The notes: a model not told the origin generated them from the letters alone. Counted from the first letter of the stretch, positions 27,611-36,465 are shown. The stretch: DNA of 64,000 nt from PALSA-1440 sp050011195 (GCA_050011195.1 JBEKJO010000013.1:1-64000), one strand, 5' to 3'. A program made the numbers and translations.

Positions 27611-28294
27611 ATGGAACCTGAGAAGAAAGGCAAAACGCTCTGGGAGATGCTTCTGGAGCGGCTCCACGGCGGCGGCAACGGCGCCGGCATCGCGTTCGCC
27701 AATCCGCTCGATCTGCGGGTCGGCTCGCCGGTCGCCGTCGCCTATGCCAACGGTCCCGAGTTTGGCGATTACAACTTCACGGTGCAGGAGATGCGAGAAT
27801 ACACCCGGCGCATTGAGAGCCGGGAGTTCCGGTTTACGGATTACGTCCTGCGCGGGGTCAGCACCAAGTCCCCCGACGCCGACGACACCCTGACGGCCCG
27901 GCTGCGCGTCGTGCCCAACCAGGCCGGAGCGAACGATGCGCTGCTGCTGCGGCTGTATGATGAGTTTGCATTTGCCGAGGGTTTTCTGGGTGTGGTAAAG
28001 GATACGACCGGGCTGTTCAAGGTGACGGACGACAAGTCCGGCGCCGAGGAAACGTTCTCGCGCATCAACGACCTGCGCGAGTCATACCAGGCGGCGGTCC
28101 TCGTGGTATCTGAGACAACGACCGACGGCAAAGGGGCAACCGGCAAAGTTTCGCCCGTGAAGGTGGAGTATTGGGACTACTGGCGCGATGCGGACATCGG
28201 CGGCGGACAGACGGCCAAGGAATTCGTCTTCGTCGAACTGAATTCCGACACGGGCTGGTTTCAGATTTGGCGGGGGCGGGAGTTCTTTTCCTGA
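27611..28294 (+). CDS. Unknown cytosolic protein in the DUF350 cluster
   Basis: I cannot place this 227-residue protein with confidence. It starts MEPEKKGKTLWEMLLERLHG and continues as an alternating-strand domain (NPLDLRVGSPVAVAYANGPE, then YNFTVQEMREYTRRI). It ends with an aromatic strand pair (KVEYWDYWRDAD and FVFVELNSDTGWFQIWRGRE). The strand content and position beside DUF350 recall DUF4178- or DUF2491-type partners in yjf-like operons; that is a weak impression. A GTG at 27608 is an alternative start. Confidence 0.7.
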   Translation: MEPEKKGKTLWEMLLERLHGGGNGAGIAFANPLDLRVGSPVAVAYANGPEFGDYNFTVQEMREYTRRIESREFRFTDYVLRGVSTKSPDADDTLTARLRVVPNQAGANDALLLRLYDEFAFAEGFLGVVKDTTGLFKVTDDKSGAEETFSRINDLRESYQAAVLVVSETTTDGKGATGKVSPVKVEYWDYWRDADIGGGQTAKEFVFVELNSDTGWFQIWRGREFFS

Positions 28295-28313
28295 AACTTG
28301 GAAGGAGAGGCTT

Positions 28314-29414
28314 ATGGCGACTTTAGACATCAAACCGGACGGCTCATGCAAATACGACCTGGTCGCGCTGGGGGAGATCATGCTGCGGCTGGATCCGGGC
28401 GAGGGGCGGGTGCGCACGGCGCGCGAGTTCAAGGTTTGGGAAGGCGGCGGCGAATACAACGTCGCCCGCGGCTCGCGGCGCTGCTTCGGCCTGAAAACCG
28501 CCGTCTGCACGGCGTTCGCGGACAACGACGTTGGCCGGCTGCTGGAGGATTTCATCCTCCAGGGCGGCGTCGATACGGAGTTCATCAAGTGGGTGCCGTA
28601 TGACGGCGTAGGGCGGACGGTGCGCAACGGCCTGAATTTCACCGAGCGCGGCTTCGGCGTGCGGGGCGCAGTGGGTATTGCCGATCGCGGCCATAGCGCC
28701 GCCAGCCAGCTTAAGCCGGGCGATTTTGACTGGGACCACATCTTCGGCCAGCTCGGCGCGCGCTGGCTGCACACCGGCGGCATCTTCGCCGCGCTGAGCG
28801 ACACGACTCCCAAGCTCGTGCTCGAAGCGGTGCAAGCCGCCCGGAAGCACGGCACCATCGTTTCTTACGACCTGAACTACCGTCCGTCGCTCTGGAAAAG
28901 CATCGGCGGCCAGAAGCGGGCGCAAGAGGTCAACCGGGAGATCGCCCAGTACGTGGACGTGATGATCGGCAACGAGGAGGACTTCACCGCCTGTCTCGGT
29001 TTTGAAGTCGAGGGTGCGGATGAACACCTCTCCCGGATTGAGGTAACGGCCTTCAAGAAGATGATCGGCAAAGCAGTGAAGGCTTACCCGAACTTCAAAG
29101 TCGTGGCCACGACCCTGCGCGCGGTCAAAACGGCCACGCGCAATGACTGGGGCGCGATTTGCTGGGCGGGCGGCAAGTTCCACGAAGCGCCGAACCGCCA
29201 AGACCTGGAAATCCTGGACCGCGTGGGTGGGGGCGACAGTTTTGCCAGCGGCCTGATTTATGGGTTGGTCAGGTTCAACGATCCGCAGAAAGCCGTGGAG
29301 TACGGCGCGGCGCACGGCGCGCTGGCCATGACCACGCCCGGCGACACGTCCATGGCGTCGCTCAAAGAAGTGGAGGCGCTGGTCAAAGGCGGCAGCGCGC
29401 GCGTACAACGCTGA
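28314..29414 (+). CDS. PfkB-family sugar kinase (KDG kinase-like)
   Basis: This 366-residue ribokinase-fold enzyme phosphorylates a sugar or sugar acid with ATP. It has the N-terminal ALGEIMLRLDPGEG block and GGGEYNVA substrate loop typical of 2-keto-3-deoxygluconate kinases, and the anion-hole/catalytic motif DRVGGGDSFASGL near residue 305. A good ribosome-binding site (GGAAGGAGAGG) precedes the ATG. The next gene, a glycosidase, is convergent. Assignment to KDG kinase is likely but not proven, as related fructokinases look similar. Confidence 0.88.
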   Translation: MATLDIKPDGSCKYDLVALGEIMLRLDPGEGRVRTAREFKVWEGGGEYNVARGSRRCFGLKTAVCTAFADNDVGRLLEDFILQGGVDTEFIKWVPYDGVGRTVRNGLNFTERGFGVRGAVGIADRGHSAASQLKPGDFDWDHIFGQLGARWLHTGGIFAALSDTTPKLVLEAVQAARKHGTIVSYDLNYRPSLWKSIGGQKRAQEVNREIAQYVDVMIGNEEDFTACLGFEVEGADEHLSRIEVTAFKKMIGKAVKAYPNFKVVATTLRAVKTATRNDWGAICWAGGKFHEAPNRQDLEILDRVGGGDSFASGLIYGLVRFNDPQKAVEYGAAHGALAMTTPGDTSMASLKEVEALVKGGSARVQR

Positions 29415-29537
29415 GGTTACAGGGCGGACTGGAGGATAGACTACGCACCGTGTCCCCCCGATCTCTCCCCATGAGATGGGGAGCGGGAAAGCCGCCACAC
29501 GTGCTGAGTGTAGCGTATGCTACGGACTCCTCTTTAA

Positions 29538-31193
29538 CTATTTGCCGGCCTTTATCACCAGCAGCCAATCGCCGGGATCAGGCGTCGGGAATTGGCAGGA
29601 GCGTCCCCCCACCACCGCCACGGCGGGGTTGGTTTCGCCCGTGCGCGGACTAAACCAGCCGACTGAGGGCGAGTGCGGCAGCACATTGAGGAACAATTCG
29701 AGCGTGCGGTCCTCCGGCACATAGACGATTGCAAGGGTATTGGCTTCATTACTGGCCGCGGCGATGAACCGGCGCGGCGACTGGTCGCCCGGCTGCGTGG
29801 CAATGGCTTTTGGCTGCGGGCGCAAAGTCCAGAAGTCCATCGAGTTCATGAATTTGGCGAGATACGCCATCTGCTTGCCGGCCGGCATGAACATTGCCTT
29901 CCGCCACATGGGCAGGTCGGCTGCTTTCGTTTGTTCGTGCTGCGGCCCGACGGTCGGGTCCCAGTTCGCCACGCCCTGGGCGCCGTAGCTGACCCCGGCG
30001 GTCGGTATCATGAGCACGCTCCAATAAATGGCGCGCCGCACGTCGTCTGAGCTGAATCGTTTGCTGGACTGCGCCGCGAAGCCATTCTCGTAAGGCACAA
30101 AGGGGATCAGCGGGCGGGCCGGTTCCTTTTTCCATTCCGCCGCAAACGGCCCGGACAAGGTCCACTTGAGAGCGTCGTCGCTAACGTCGGCTACGCTTTG
30201 ATAGCCGAAAACGTCAATCCACTTCTCATCGCGGAACTCGTCGAACAGCCACTGCGTCCCACCGGGATACAGAATGACGGGCGCGTGCGCTCTTGAGCCG
30301 AAGACACTCTGGCCGATTCTCTTCCAGCGCCCAACGTTCTTGGCTGAAGTGTCGCCCTCGAACGCGACCAGCCAGGCCACCGGCTCCGCTCCCCAGCGGG
30401 CGACGACATAACGAACGAGCAACTCCGCCTGCTCGTCGGGCAAGGGTATCGCCGCGTTCTTCTGCGATTCCAACTCCAACAACGGGACAATCGCGCTCAG
30501 GATGCCCGCCTGGCTCAACGTGTCCAGTCTGGCATCCAGCCGTTGGAAGAAGTCGGGATTGATTCCAATGCGTTCCGGAAAGCCGGTGTAGGCGGACTCC
30601 TTTTCGACGTCCTCACCGGGCGCCACCGCCCATTGTGCCACCGTGAAGCGTTGGCGAGCGCGCGTTCCCGCGTAGAATTCCCAGTCCTTGAGCTCAGCCG
30701 CGCGGGCGCCGGTCCAGACGGTGTCCGCCAGCCAGAAAAAGGGCGTGCCGTCGGCGTGTTCGAGATGCCGCTGGTCGCGGGCGACGCGCACCTGGCCGTG
30801 TTTATGGAAACGGGTGAGCCCAATGGGGGCGGTGCAAAGGAATTCGCCGGTCTGGTTGTGCAGCTCGAAGTTGGCCGTGTCGGAGCACGTCGTCTTGAAC
30901 TTCCACCGTCCCGGCTGGTCGGGTGAGAAGCGCACGCGCCAGGTCTTGCCGCCGTCCCAGAACCCGTCCACCTCGCTGGTGTCGCCCAGCGGCGAGGTGA
31001 AAAGCACCGTGAGCGAGGCGTCCTGCAGTGCGTTCGAATAGACCACGCTGCTCTTGAAGACCTGCTCGAAGCGGCCCCATTTGGGGATAACCGGCGTTTT
31101 GGCCGAAGCGGCTGCCGTTAGGACTCCCCCCGGCAGCAGCAACAGACCCAGCGCGGCAACCTGCGACCATCTGAAAACAACATTGCGTATCAT
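29538..31193 (-). CDS. Secreted DUF5060/DUF4038-type glycosidase (GH140-like)
   Basis: The 551-residue product has a signal peptide (MIRNVVFRWSQVAALGLLLLPG.. to TAAASA). An N-terminal DUF5060 beta-sandwich (WGRFEQVFKSSVVYSNALQD, residues about 45-125) follows, and then a TIM-barrel of the DUF4038/apiosidase type (DGTPFFWLADTVWTGA). Family members release sugars from plant cell-wall pectin side chains. The ATG at 31193 was chosen for the signal peptide. Its place next to the KDG-type kinase suggests a small polysaccharide-use group, although no transporter is nearby. Confidence 0.85.
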   Translation of the reverse strand: MIRNVVFRWSQVAALGLLLLPGGVLTAAASAKTPVIPKWGRFEQVFKSSVVYSNALQDASLTVLFTSPLGDTSEVDGFWDGGKTWRVRFSPDQPGRWKFKTTCSDTANFELHNQTGEFLCTAPIGLTRFHKHGQVRVARDQRHLEHADGTPFFWLADTVWTGARAAELKDWEFYAGTRARQRFTVAQWAVAPGEDVEKESAYTGFPERIGINPDFFQRLDARLDTLSQAGILSAIVPLLELESQKNAAIPLPDEQAELLVRYVVARWGAEPVAWLVAFEGDTSAKNVGRWKRIGQSVFGSRAHAPVILYPGGTQWLFDEFRDEKWIDVFGYQSVADVSDDALKWTLSGPFAAEWKKEPARPLIPFVPYENGFAAQSSKRFSSDDVRRAIYWSVLMIPTAGVSYGAQGVANWDPTVGPQHEQTKAADLPMWRKAMFMPAGKQMAYLAKFMNSMDFWTLRPQPKAIATQPGDQSPRRFIAAASNEANTLAIVYVPEDRTLELFLNVLPHSPSVGWFSPRTGETNPAVAVVGGRSCQFPTPDPGDWLLVIKAGK

Positions 31194-31978
31194 GTGAATT
31201 CCTTTCGGTTCGTTCATGGCACATCAGACACCAAACTGTGGATTGTGTCAACCCATACCCGATTCCACATTCTCGGCACGGCTTCCAGGCGTCCGGGCTT
31301 GACAAATCGCGGGCTTGCGGCACAGTTGAAGCGTGACTTTGCTCTTTGGCCGTCGCATGTAGAGGGCGCTGTTGGAGGAGGCCAATCGGGTGGCCGACCA
31401 ACCGGACACATCGCCGGCGGAATGGTTTCCGATGCTCGCGGCGCAGGTTGCGCGGACCGGCAAGGGGCCTCTCAAACGGCAAGCTCAGACTGCCGATCCG
31501 GTCGCCGGAGCCTGGCAGCAACAGGCGGCAACCGTGGAAGGTGTTTGCCGGTGGTGGGAGGGCAGAAAGAGGGCGTAAACAAAGGAACAACAAAGGAACA
31601 ACAAAGGATAAACAAAGGACTTTCTCCATCCCCCCACCGTCCCACCAGCATCCCCTCACCAGGGCATTAAGGGGGCAAGCGGCTCGACTCAAGCTCACTT
31701 GCCAGGGATTGCTTGGGGACTGGGGTGTTGCGTTAACGTTATCGAAAAGACGGGGGCTTGGGGTCAGCGGGAAAAGGGCTATTGGCCGGTTAGTCTTCTG
31801 GTTAATCCGAATGCCCTAAGCCGGCAACATGCCGGCGCTCCGTCCTCTCGGCGTTCCGCGCGTCCAAGCATCCGGGCCATGCCGTAGCGAGCGACGTTCA
31901 TTCCGCCCGAAAAGACTTCCCTCGGGCAGCAGGGAGAGTATGCTCGCCACAAGTGTTGTGCTGTGGAAGACCGGTGAT
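31194..31978. other. Gene-poor stretch
   Basis: I see no firm gene here. A frame at 31372-31578 on the plus strand would give a 68-residue protein with no known domain, and several overlapping minus-strand frames look like composition artefacts. The stretch contains tandem AAAGGAACAAC repeats at about 31577-31620 and a GC-rich palindromic patch at 31820-31900. It may hold eroded genes. Confidence 0.45.
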
Positions 31979-32146
31979 ATGGAATCGAACCTGATACTTG
32001 AGGAAGACTGGCGCACCAAGAACGAATTGGCGCCCGAGGCGGATCAGGATATTCAGCGCCTGTGCCAGAACATTTGCCAGTCGGTGGTGGAGCATCCCCA
32101 TCCCAGCGCGATCTCGCATGGCGGTGAAGACCCGAAACCATTTTAG
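31979..32146 (+). CDS. Short antitoxin-like hypothetical protein
   Basis: The 55-residue product begins MESNLILEEDWRTKNELAPE and continues with an Asp-Ile-x-Arg-Leu-Cys helix. It resembles the very common small 'ILEELWxxKDELAxEAGxDxxRLCExxR' proteins that often sit singly or upstream of PIN-type toxins. No toxin follows; the next gene is an AlbA_2 protein 18 bases later. It could be a stand-alone remnant. The family resemblance is by eye. Confidence 0.5.
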   Translation: MESNLILEEDWRTKNELAPEADQDIQRLCQNICQSVVEHPHPSAISHGGEDPKPF

Positions 32147-32164
32147 GCTCAGCATTGAACCCCG

Positions 32165-33136
32165 ATGAATATCCCGCGCACCGAAGCTGACCTTCAATCG
32201 CTCATCAAGGGGCGGGTCGAAGAATCAATCTCCCTCGACTACAAGGACGGCGCTGCCCTCGCACGCGACGATAAGAAGCGCGACGAAATCACGAAGGATG
32301 TCAGCGCCTTCGCCAACTCGGCTGGCGGCCTCATTATTTACGAAATCGCTGAAGGCCGAACCGCAACGACAAAACATCTTCCTGTGGCTCTTGCACCGGT
32401 GGATCGCACACAGTTCTCAAAAGAGTGGCTGGAGCAGGTAATCCAACGAATCCAGCCCAGGATCGAGAGCATCGAAATCATCCCGATCCCATTGGGCTCC
32501 GCACCCGACCATGTCGCTTACGCTGTGAGCATCCCGCAGGGCGACACCGCGCATCAAGCTGCCGATAAGCGGTACTATAAGCGCCACAACTTCATGTCTG
32601 TGCCGATGGAGGACTACGAACTCCGCGACGTAATGAACCGCCTCACACACCCGATCATTGAGTTGGAGGCTGAAATCGTCTGCGAAATGGCGTCGCCTTC
32701 CAGCATGTATCCTGTGGCACCGCGGTCACCATATCCTGAGCACTTGATGCACATTCGAGCATTCAATCGAGGCAAAGCCATCGCGCATCACATCGTCTGC
32801 TTTGCCAAGGTCCCAACCGATCTGCTCGACAAGAGTGAGAAGAATGACGATGGAGCCATCGTCTTCGACAACCACATCGCCCAGTTTACCGGCAACGTGC
32901 AAGCTGGATTTGCGAGCTACGGCAATCCCCAGTGGATGCCTATCCTGCCGCAACTGAGCCGAGAGCTCCGCTCGCTCAGGCTTCGTCCCGACTTCTACCG
33001 GCACCTCGCCGATGAATTCACCATCCCTTGGGTCGCCTACTGCGACACGTCGCCCGTGCGATCTGGTGAGTTCACCAAAGCCAACGTGAAGTGGACTGTC
33101 AGCGAGGAGTTTCGCCAATTTGTTACTGGACCCTAA
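32165..33136 (+). CDS. AlbA_2 (Schlafen-like) putative DNA-binding protein
   Basis: Residues 5-135 match the AlbA_2/divergent AAA_4 domain (PF04326): EESISLDYKDGAAL, ITKDVSAFANSAGGLIIYEI and the RYYKRHNFMSVPMEDYELRD segment are all characteristic. The remaining 180 residues are of unknown fold. AlbA_2 proteins are linked to nucleic-acid binding and, in many islands, to phage defence or stress control. The 323-residue protein is intact. Its neighbours (truncated TIR/nucleotidyltransferase and antitoxin-like genes) are consistent with a small defence-type patch. Confidence 0.85.
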   Translation: MNIPRTEADLQSLIKGRVEESISLDYKDGAALARDDKKRDEITKDVSAFANSAGGLIIYEIAEGRTATTKHLPVALAPVDRTQFSKEWLEQVIQRIQPRIESIEIIPIPLGSAPDHVAYAVSIPQGDTAHQAADKRYYKRHNFMSVPMEDYELRDVMNRLTHPIIELEAEIVCEMASPSSMYPVAPRSPYPEHLMHIRAFNRGKAIAHHIVCFAKVPTDLLDKSEKNDDGAIVFDNHIAQFTGNVQAGFASYGNPQWMPILPQLSRELRSLRLRPDFYRHLADEFTIPWVAYCDTSPVRSGEFTKANVKWTVSEEFRQFVTGP

Positions 33137-33174
33137 ACCGCTCTACGCAACTCCTTTGTCATGCGTCTTTTGTC

Positions 33175-33732
33175 ATGCCCATCGGATTCCAATACGACGT
33201 ATTCCTGAGTCACAGCGCGAAGGACAAGGCGGTGGTGCGCCCGTTGGCGGAGCGGTTGCGGAAGGACGGGCTGAAGGTGTGGTTCGATGAGGGGGGCCTC
33301 GGCTTGAATTGGCGCGTTGACGGTTGGAATGGATGCTGCGATGCTGTTGGCATGGCTGAGGCAAAGGTTTTTCCGCCGGGTGCACAGACGACTGCTGCCG
33401 GGTCGTTTCGGGAGGCTCCTGCCCGGCTGCATTTCGACCGGGAGCGTCTTGGCCACTTGTGCCGGGAGCGAGGTGTGGCGCGGTTGGACGTGTTCGGGTC
33501 GGCGTTGCGCGAGGATTTCCGGGAGGACAGTGACGTGGATTTACTGGCCGGGTTGCGGCCCGAGGCTTGTGTCACTTTGCTGGATTGGGCGGATTTGCAG
33601 GAGAAGCTGTCGGAGGTTTTCGGTCGTCCGGTGGATTTGGTAAGTCGGCGGGCGGTGGAGGGGAGCCAGAATCCGTATCGGAAACAGGCGATTCTCTCGA
33701 CGGCCATACCCATTTATGTTGAGGGAGCGTGA
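33175..33732 (+). CDS. Truncated TIR domain fused in frame to MNT-type nucleotidyltransferase
   Basis: Residues 1-40 are the start of a TIR domain (YDVFLSHSAKDKAVVRPLAE, then KDGLKVWFDE). The TIR then stops before the helix that carries the catalytic glutamate. After about 35 residues of unlike sequence, a complete minimal nucleotidyltransferase follows (VARLDVFGSALREDF, DSDVDLLAGL), with the GS..R and DxD metal motifs of MntA-type antitoxins. I infer a deletion that joined two genes. The nucleotidyltransferase may still work. TIR NADase activity should be absent. No HEPN partner is next to it. Confidence 0.75.
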   Translation: MPIGFQYDVFLSHSAKDKAVVRPLAERLRKDGLKVWFDEGGLGLNWRVDGWNGCCDAVGMAEAKVFPPGAQTTAAGSFREAPARLHFDRERLGHLCRERGVARLDVFGSALREDFREDSDVDLLAGLRPEACVTLLDWADLQEKLSEVFGRPVDLVSRRAVEGSQNPYRKQAILSTAIPIYVEGA

Positions 33733-33826
33733 GGCTCACTTAACCAAACTGCCACCCCCGCCCGGCTGACCCGGAGAGGCGAGGATTGGAAACGAAGGCG
33801 CGAAGGGAGCGGGAGGGGTTGGCGAT

Positions 33827-34588
33827 TCACGATTTACGCGCGGCTCGCGGTCGGTGGCGAAGGGCTTCCAATTCGCGGCGCAGAGGGAGCCAGCAGGCGC
33901 GGTCGGCCTGGCGTTCACGGTCTTCCTCGTCGCGCAGGCCGCGTTCCAGGCCCGAGTTGTCGCCAAGCCGGGCGCAGGCCAGCAAGGGACGCCTTGACGT
34001 GAGGCGCCGGCACAAGGCGGGGTGGCGCCGGGCCAATTCCAGCAGCAGTTCGGGTGTGCGCAGTTCGAGGAACCAGAAGGCGAGTTGGCTGGCGTTGGCG
34101 GTCGCGCGGTGTTGGAAGTAATGGGCTTCGACCAGGCGTTGCAGCATGGGCCAATCTTTCTCGCGCTGGGTCTTCTTGGCGTTCACGAGGTCGGGCAGGG
34201 ACATCAGGTCAGCGGAAAAGCCATCGGGCAGAGTGACGGTGGCGCGGCGCGCCCATAGCTTGTTGAAGGAGTCAACTCCCCGCATCACCGACATGACGTC
34301 AACGCGCATCCGAAAGGCTTCAGGATGGCGGCAGCGGAAATGCACGGCATGGCCGCGGCGGAGGTATTGCAGGCGGAGAGGCGGGACGGCAATGACTTCG
34401 GCCTGGAGCGCAGCGAGGGCGGCGCGCAGGCGCGAGAGGTTGGCGGCGTCGGCCAGAATGGCGAGGTCGGTGTCGCGGCTAAACTCGGCTGCGCCGTAAA
34501 ACACGCAGGCTTGTCCGCCCATGAGGAGGGCGCGGACGCGGTGCGTTTGGATCGAAGAAAGGACTTTGCGTATCGGGTTCGGGATCAA
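33827..34588 (-). CDS. Nucleotidyltransferase-fold protein (AbiEii-like)
   Basis: The 253-residue product has the GG..A..YG...SRDTDL pattern of nucleotidyltransferases (LLMGGQACVFYGAAEFSRDTDLAILAD, residues about 21-46). A second acidic strand follows (MRVDVMSVMRG), and a conserved PDLVNAKKTQREKDW helix as in DUF6036/AbiEii-like proteins. Such proteins are toxins in some abortive-infection systems and orphan enzymes in others. Its start overlaps the upstream small gene by 110 bases, so either the overlap is real or translation starts later (for example at 34522). Confidence 0.75.
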   Translation of the reverse strand: MIPNPIRKVLSSIQTHRVRALLMGGQACVFYGAAEFSRDTDLAILADAANLSRLRAALAALQAEVIAVPPLRLQYLRRGHAVHFRCRHPEAFRMRVDVMSVMRGVDSFNKLWARRATVTLPDGFSADLMSLPDLVNAKKTQREKDWPMLQRLVEAHYFQHRATANASQLAFWFLELRTPELLLELARRHPALCRRLTSRRPLLACARLGDNSGLERGLRDEEDRERQADRACWLPLRRELEALRHRPRAARKS

Positions 34589-34709
34589 GCGAGCCTCCCA
34601 GCATCAGGTAGCCGGCCCAGAGTTTCTCGCTCTCGGCCCAGCGCTCGGCGGGGGTCAGGCGGTACCATTCCGCCCATTCCGCGCCGACAAGTTGTTCCGC
34701 AGACACCAC
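34479..34709 (-). CDS. Small partner protein upstream of the nucleotidyltransferase
   Basis: The product is 76 residues. Its first 55 (RLTPAERWAESEKLWAGYL, then GGSLDPEPDTQSPFFDP) match a short, recurrent protein that I recall lying directly upstream of nucleotidyltransferase genes in related bacteria. The tail is low-complexity and overlaps the next gene in another frame. The pair may form a two-gene toxin-antitoxin-like unit. The role is inferred from pairing only. Confidence 0.6.
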   Translation of the reverse strand: MVSAEQLVGAEWAEWYRLTPAERWAESEKLWAGYLMLGGSLDPEPDTQSPFFDPNAPRPRPPHGRTSLRVLRRSRV

Positions 34710-34751
34710 AGGACAAGGTTGCCACGGCTTTGGGCTGGCTGCAAGAAATTG

Positions 34752-34798
34752 GCGATTGGCGATTGGCGATTTACGATTTACGATTTACGCGCGGCTGG
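34752..34798. repeat. Tandem GATTTAC 'word' repeats
   Basis: GGCGATTGGCGATTGGCGATTTACGATTT-type repeats end in ACGCGCGGC. The same word occurs at 33820-33845 and, inverted, at 45335-45352 and 55210-55240. No reading frame uses them. Confidence 0.7.
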
Positions 34799-34884
34799 CG
34801 ATTCGTGAGGTCGCGGTCAGGGCGGCCAGAGGGTTACAAACGCGTGCAGCTTTTATAGATGCGGAGGGGCAATAAAAGGAGATG

Positions 34885-34913
34885 TTGACACGGTGTAACG
34901 CAATTGCTAATCG
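34885..34913 (+). promoter_or_regulatory. Candidate promoter of the vWA-PspA-ABC-AAA cluster
   Basis: A perfect TTGACA at 34885-34890 lies 17 bases before TAATCG (34908-34913), or 15 bases before the better GCTAAT. It is 50 bases upstream of the vWA gene. I see no convincing sigma-54 -24/-12 pair, as would be expected for a classical psp operon. Confidence 0.35.
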
Positions 34914-34960
34914 TGCGTGGTTACGTGCGGTTGGCAGTGGGAGAAAGGCTCGGATTAAAT

Positions 34961-35674
34961 ATGAAGATTATTCTATCGCTCGCGGTAATGACCGCTCTGG
35001 TGGCGCTGGAGCAGGGCACAACTTGCCGCGCCGCCGATGAGGACGGCGTGGCGCTGGCCATTATCTACGATACTTCCGGCAGCATGCACGATTCGGTGCG
35101 CGACAGCACGGGGCGGTCCGCGCCCAAATACATCATCGCCAACCGCGCGCTGGCGGCGGTGGCGAAGCAGATTCAGGCCTTTGCGACCAACAATGCAGGC
35201 GGCGCGCCCCGGAAGGTCGAGGCCGGTCTGTTCGTGTTCAGCGGGGAGAGCGCGCGGGAGGCGGTCAAGTTCGGGCCGTTCGATGCGGCGGCGCTGGAAG
35301 AGTTTGCCCGGAGCTTTTCGACTCCGAGCGGCAACACGCCGCTGGGCAACGCCTTGAGTGTGGCCACCCGGAGGGTCCTGCGTTCGCCCCTCTCGCGAAA
35401 GCACGTGCTGATCATCACGGACGGCATGAACACGGCGGGGCCGACACCGGCCGCGGTCATGCCCAGGCTCAAGCAGCAGGCGGAGGAGAAGCAGACGACC
35501 GTGTCCGTGCATTTCGTGGCGTTTGACGTGGATGCCAAAGTGTTCGATGGGGTCAAGAAGCTCGGCGCGACGGTGGTCGGGGCATCCGACGAGAAGCAGC
35601 TTAACACGCAATTGGAGTATATCCTCCAGCGCAAGATTCTCCTCGAAGAAGAGGAGCCGGTGAAAAAGAAGTAA
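34961..35674 (+). CDS. Secreted von Willebrand factor A (vWA) domain protein
   Basis: This 237-residue protein has a signal peptide (MKIILSLAVMTALVALEQGT) and one vWA domain. The metal-ion-dependent adhesion site is complete: DTSGS at residues 37-41, a TPLG threonine loop (SGNTPLGNAL) and an ITDG aspartate strand. It ends in a Glu/Lys-rich tail. It should act in the periplasm or on the inner-membrane outer face as a protein-binding sensor or scaffold. I chose the ATG at 34961, which gives the signal peptide. It leads a co-directional cluster; the PspA-like gene begins 25 bases later. Confidence 0.85.
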   Translation: MKIILSLAVMTALVALEQGTTCRAADEDGVALAIIYDTSGSMHDSVRDSTGRSAPKYIIANRALAAVAKQIQAFATNNAGGAPRKVEAGLFVFSGESAREAVKFGPFDAAALEEFARSFSTPSGNTPLGNALSVATRRVLRSPLSRKHVLIITDGMNTAGPTPAAVMPRLKQQAEEKQTTVSVHFVAFDVDAKVFDGVKKLGATVVGASDEKQLNTQLEYILQRKILLEEEEPVKKK

Positions 35675-35699
35675 CCAGCAAGCAATAGAAAGGAAACCT

Positions 35700-36458
35700 A
35701 TGTTTAGAGCGATCAAGCGGTTGTTTATATGGATGGGCCTGATGGCGGAGCAGGCGACTGAAACCGATGCCATCAACCAGGCCGTCGTCGAGCGCGGCAT
35801 CCGCGACTCCAAGGCGAAGGCCGACAAAGCGCATTATGCCAACGGCCAATTGGCCGGGCAGATTGCGCTGCTGCGGGACCAGATCAAGCGGCAGGAGCGC
35901 CAGCGGGAGGAATTGCAAAGCCTCTTGCAGGCGGCGGCGGCGGCCAATGACGAGGCCAACGGCGCGCATTACGCCGACGAGCTGGCCACGGTGGAGGCGG
36001 ACTTGAAGGATAACAAGGACCAGGCGGACAACCTGGAGCAGCTTTACAAGCAAAACACGGAGATCATCGCCGAGAGCCTGCGTGAGATTCAGAAGTTCCA
36101 GCGCGAATTCGAGGCGGTCAAGGCCAAGGTGGCGATCGGGCGCTCGCTCGAGAACCTGTCGGGCATGATGAAGAGTTCGATCACCGAATTGCAGGGCATG
36201 ATGGGCGGCGAGCTGGGCCAGTCCATGCAGCAGCTCCGGCAGTCCGCGGCCTCCGGCGAGGGCCAGATGCGCGCGACGCTCGATTTGGCCAAGGAAATGG
36301 GCTCGGGCATTGCGCGCGAGCAGGAAGCCCGCAAAATCCGGGGCGCGGCGCTGTTCCAGGAATACAAGAAGAAGATGGGCATGGTGCAACCCGAAGCGGC
36401 GGCGGCGACGCCGGCCCCCGCGGCCCAACCGGAACGGCAGAAGATCCCGGAGCAATGA
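35700..36458 (+). CDS. PspA/IM30-like coiled-coil protein
   Basis: The 252-residue product begins with an amphipathic helix (MFRAIKRLFIWMGLMAEQ) as in PspA-family proteins that bind stressed membranes, followed by long coiled coils (residues about 30-170). The middle ELQGMMGGELGQSMQQLR and the C-terminal Ala/Pro-rich tail are less typical, so it is a divergent member. PspA/Vipp1 proteins form ESCRT-III-like assemblies that protect or remodel the inner membrane. AAGGA precedes the ATG. Its partners here (vWA, ABC, AAA) differ from the classical pspABC set. Confidence 0.8.
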   Translation: MFRAIKRLFIWMGLMAEQATETDAINQAVVERGIRDSKAKADKAHYANGQLAGQIALLRDQIKRQERQREELQSLLQAAAAANDEANGAHYADELATVEADLKDNKDQADNLEQLYKQNTEIIAESLREIQKFQREFEAVKAKVAIGRSLENLSGMMKSSITELQGMMGGELGQSMQQLRQSAASGEGQMRATLDLAKEMGSGIAREQEARKIRGAALFQEYKKKMGMVQPEAAAATPAPAAQPERQKIPEQ

Positions 36459-36465
36459 AAAGAAC

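Noticed and set aside
29455..29482. Terminator after the sugar kinase
   Set aside because: A CTCCCC/GGGGAG hairpin is present but no T-tract follows; it is more likely a small palindromic repeat.
31372..31578. 68-residue plus-strand frame
   Set aside because: TTG start, no recognisable domain, and competing frames on the other strand; not enough support for a gene.
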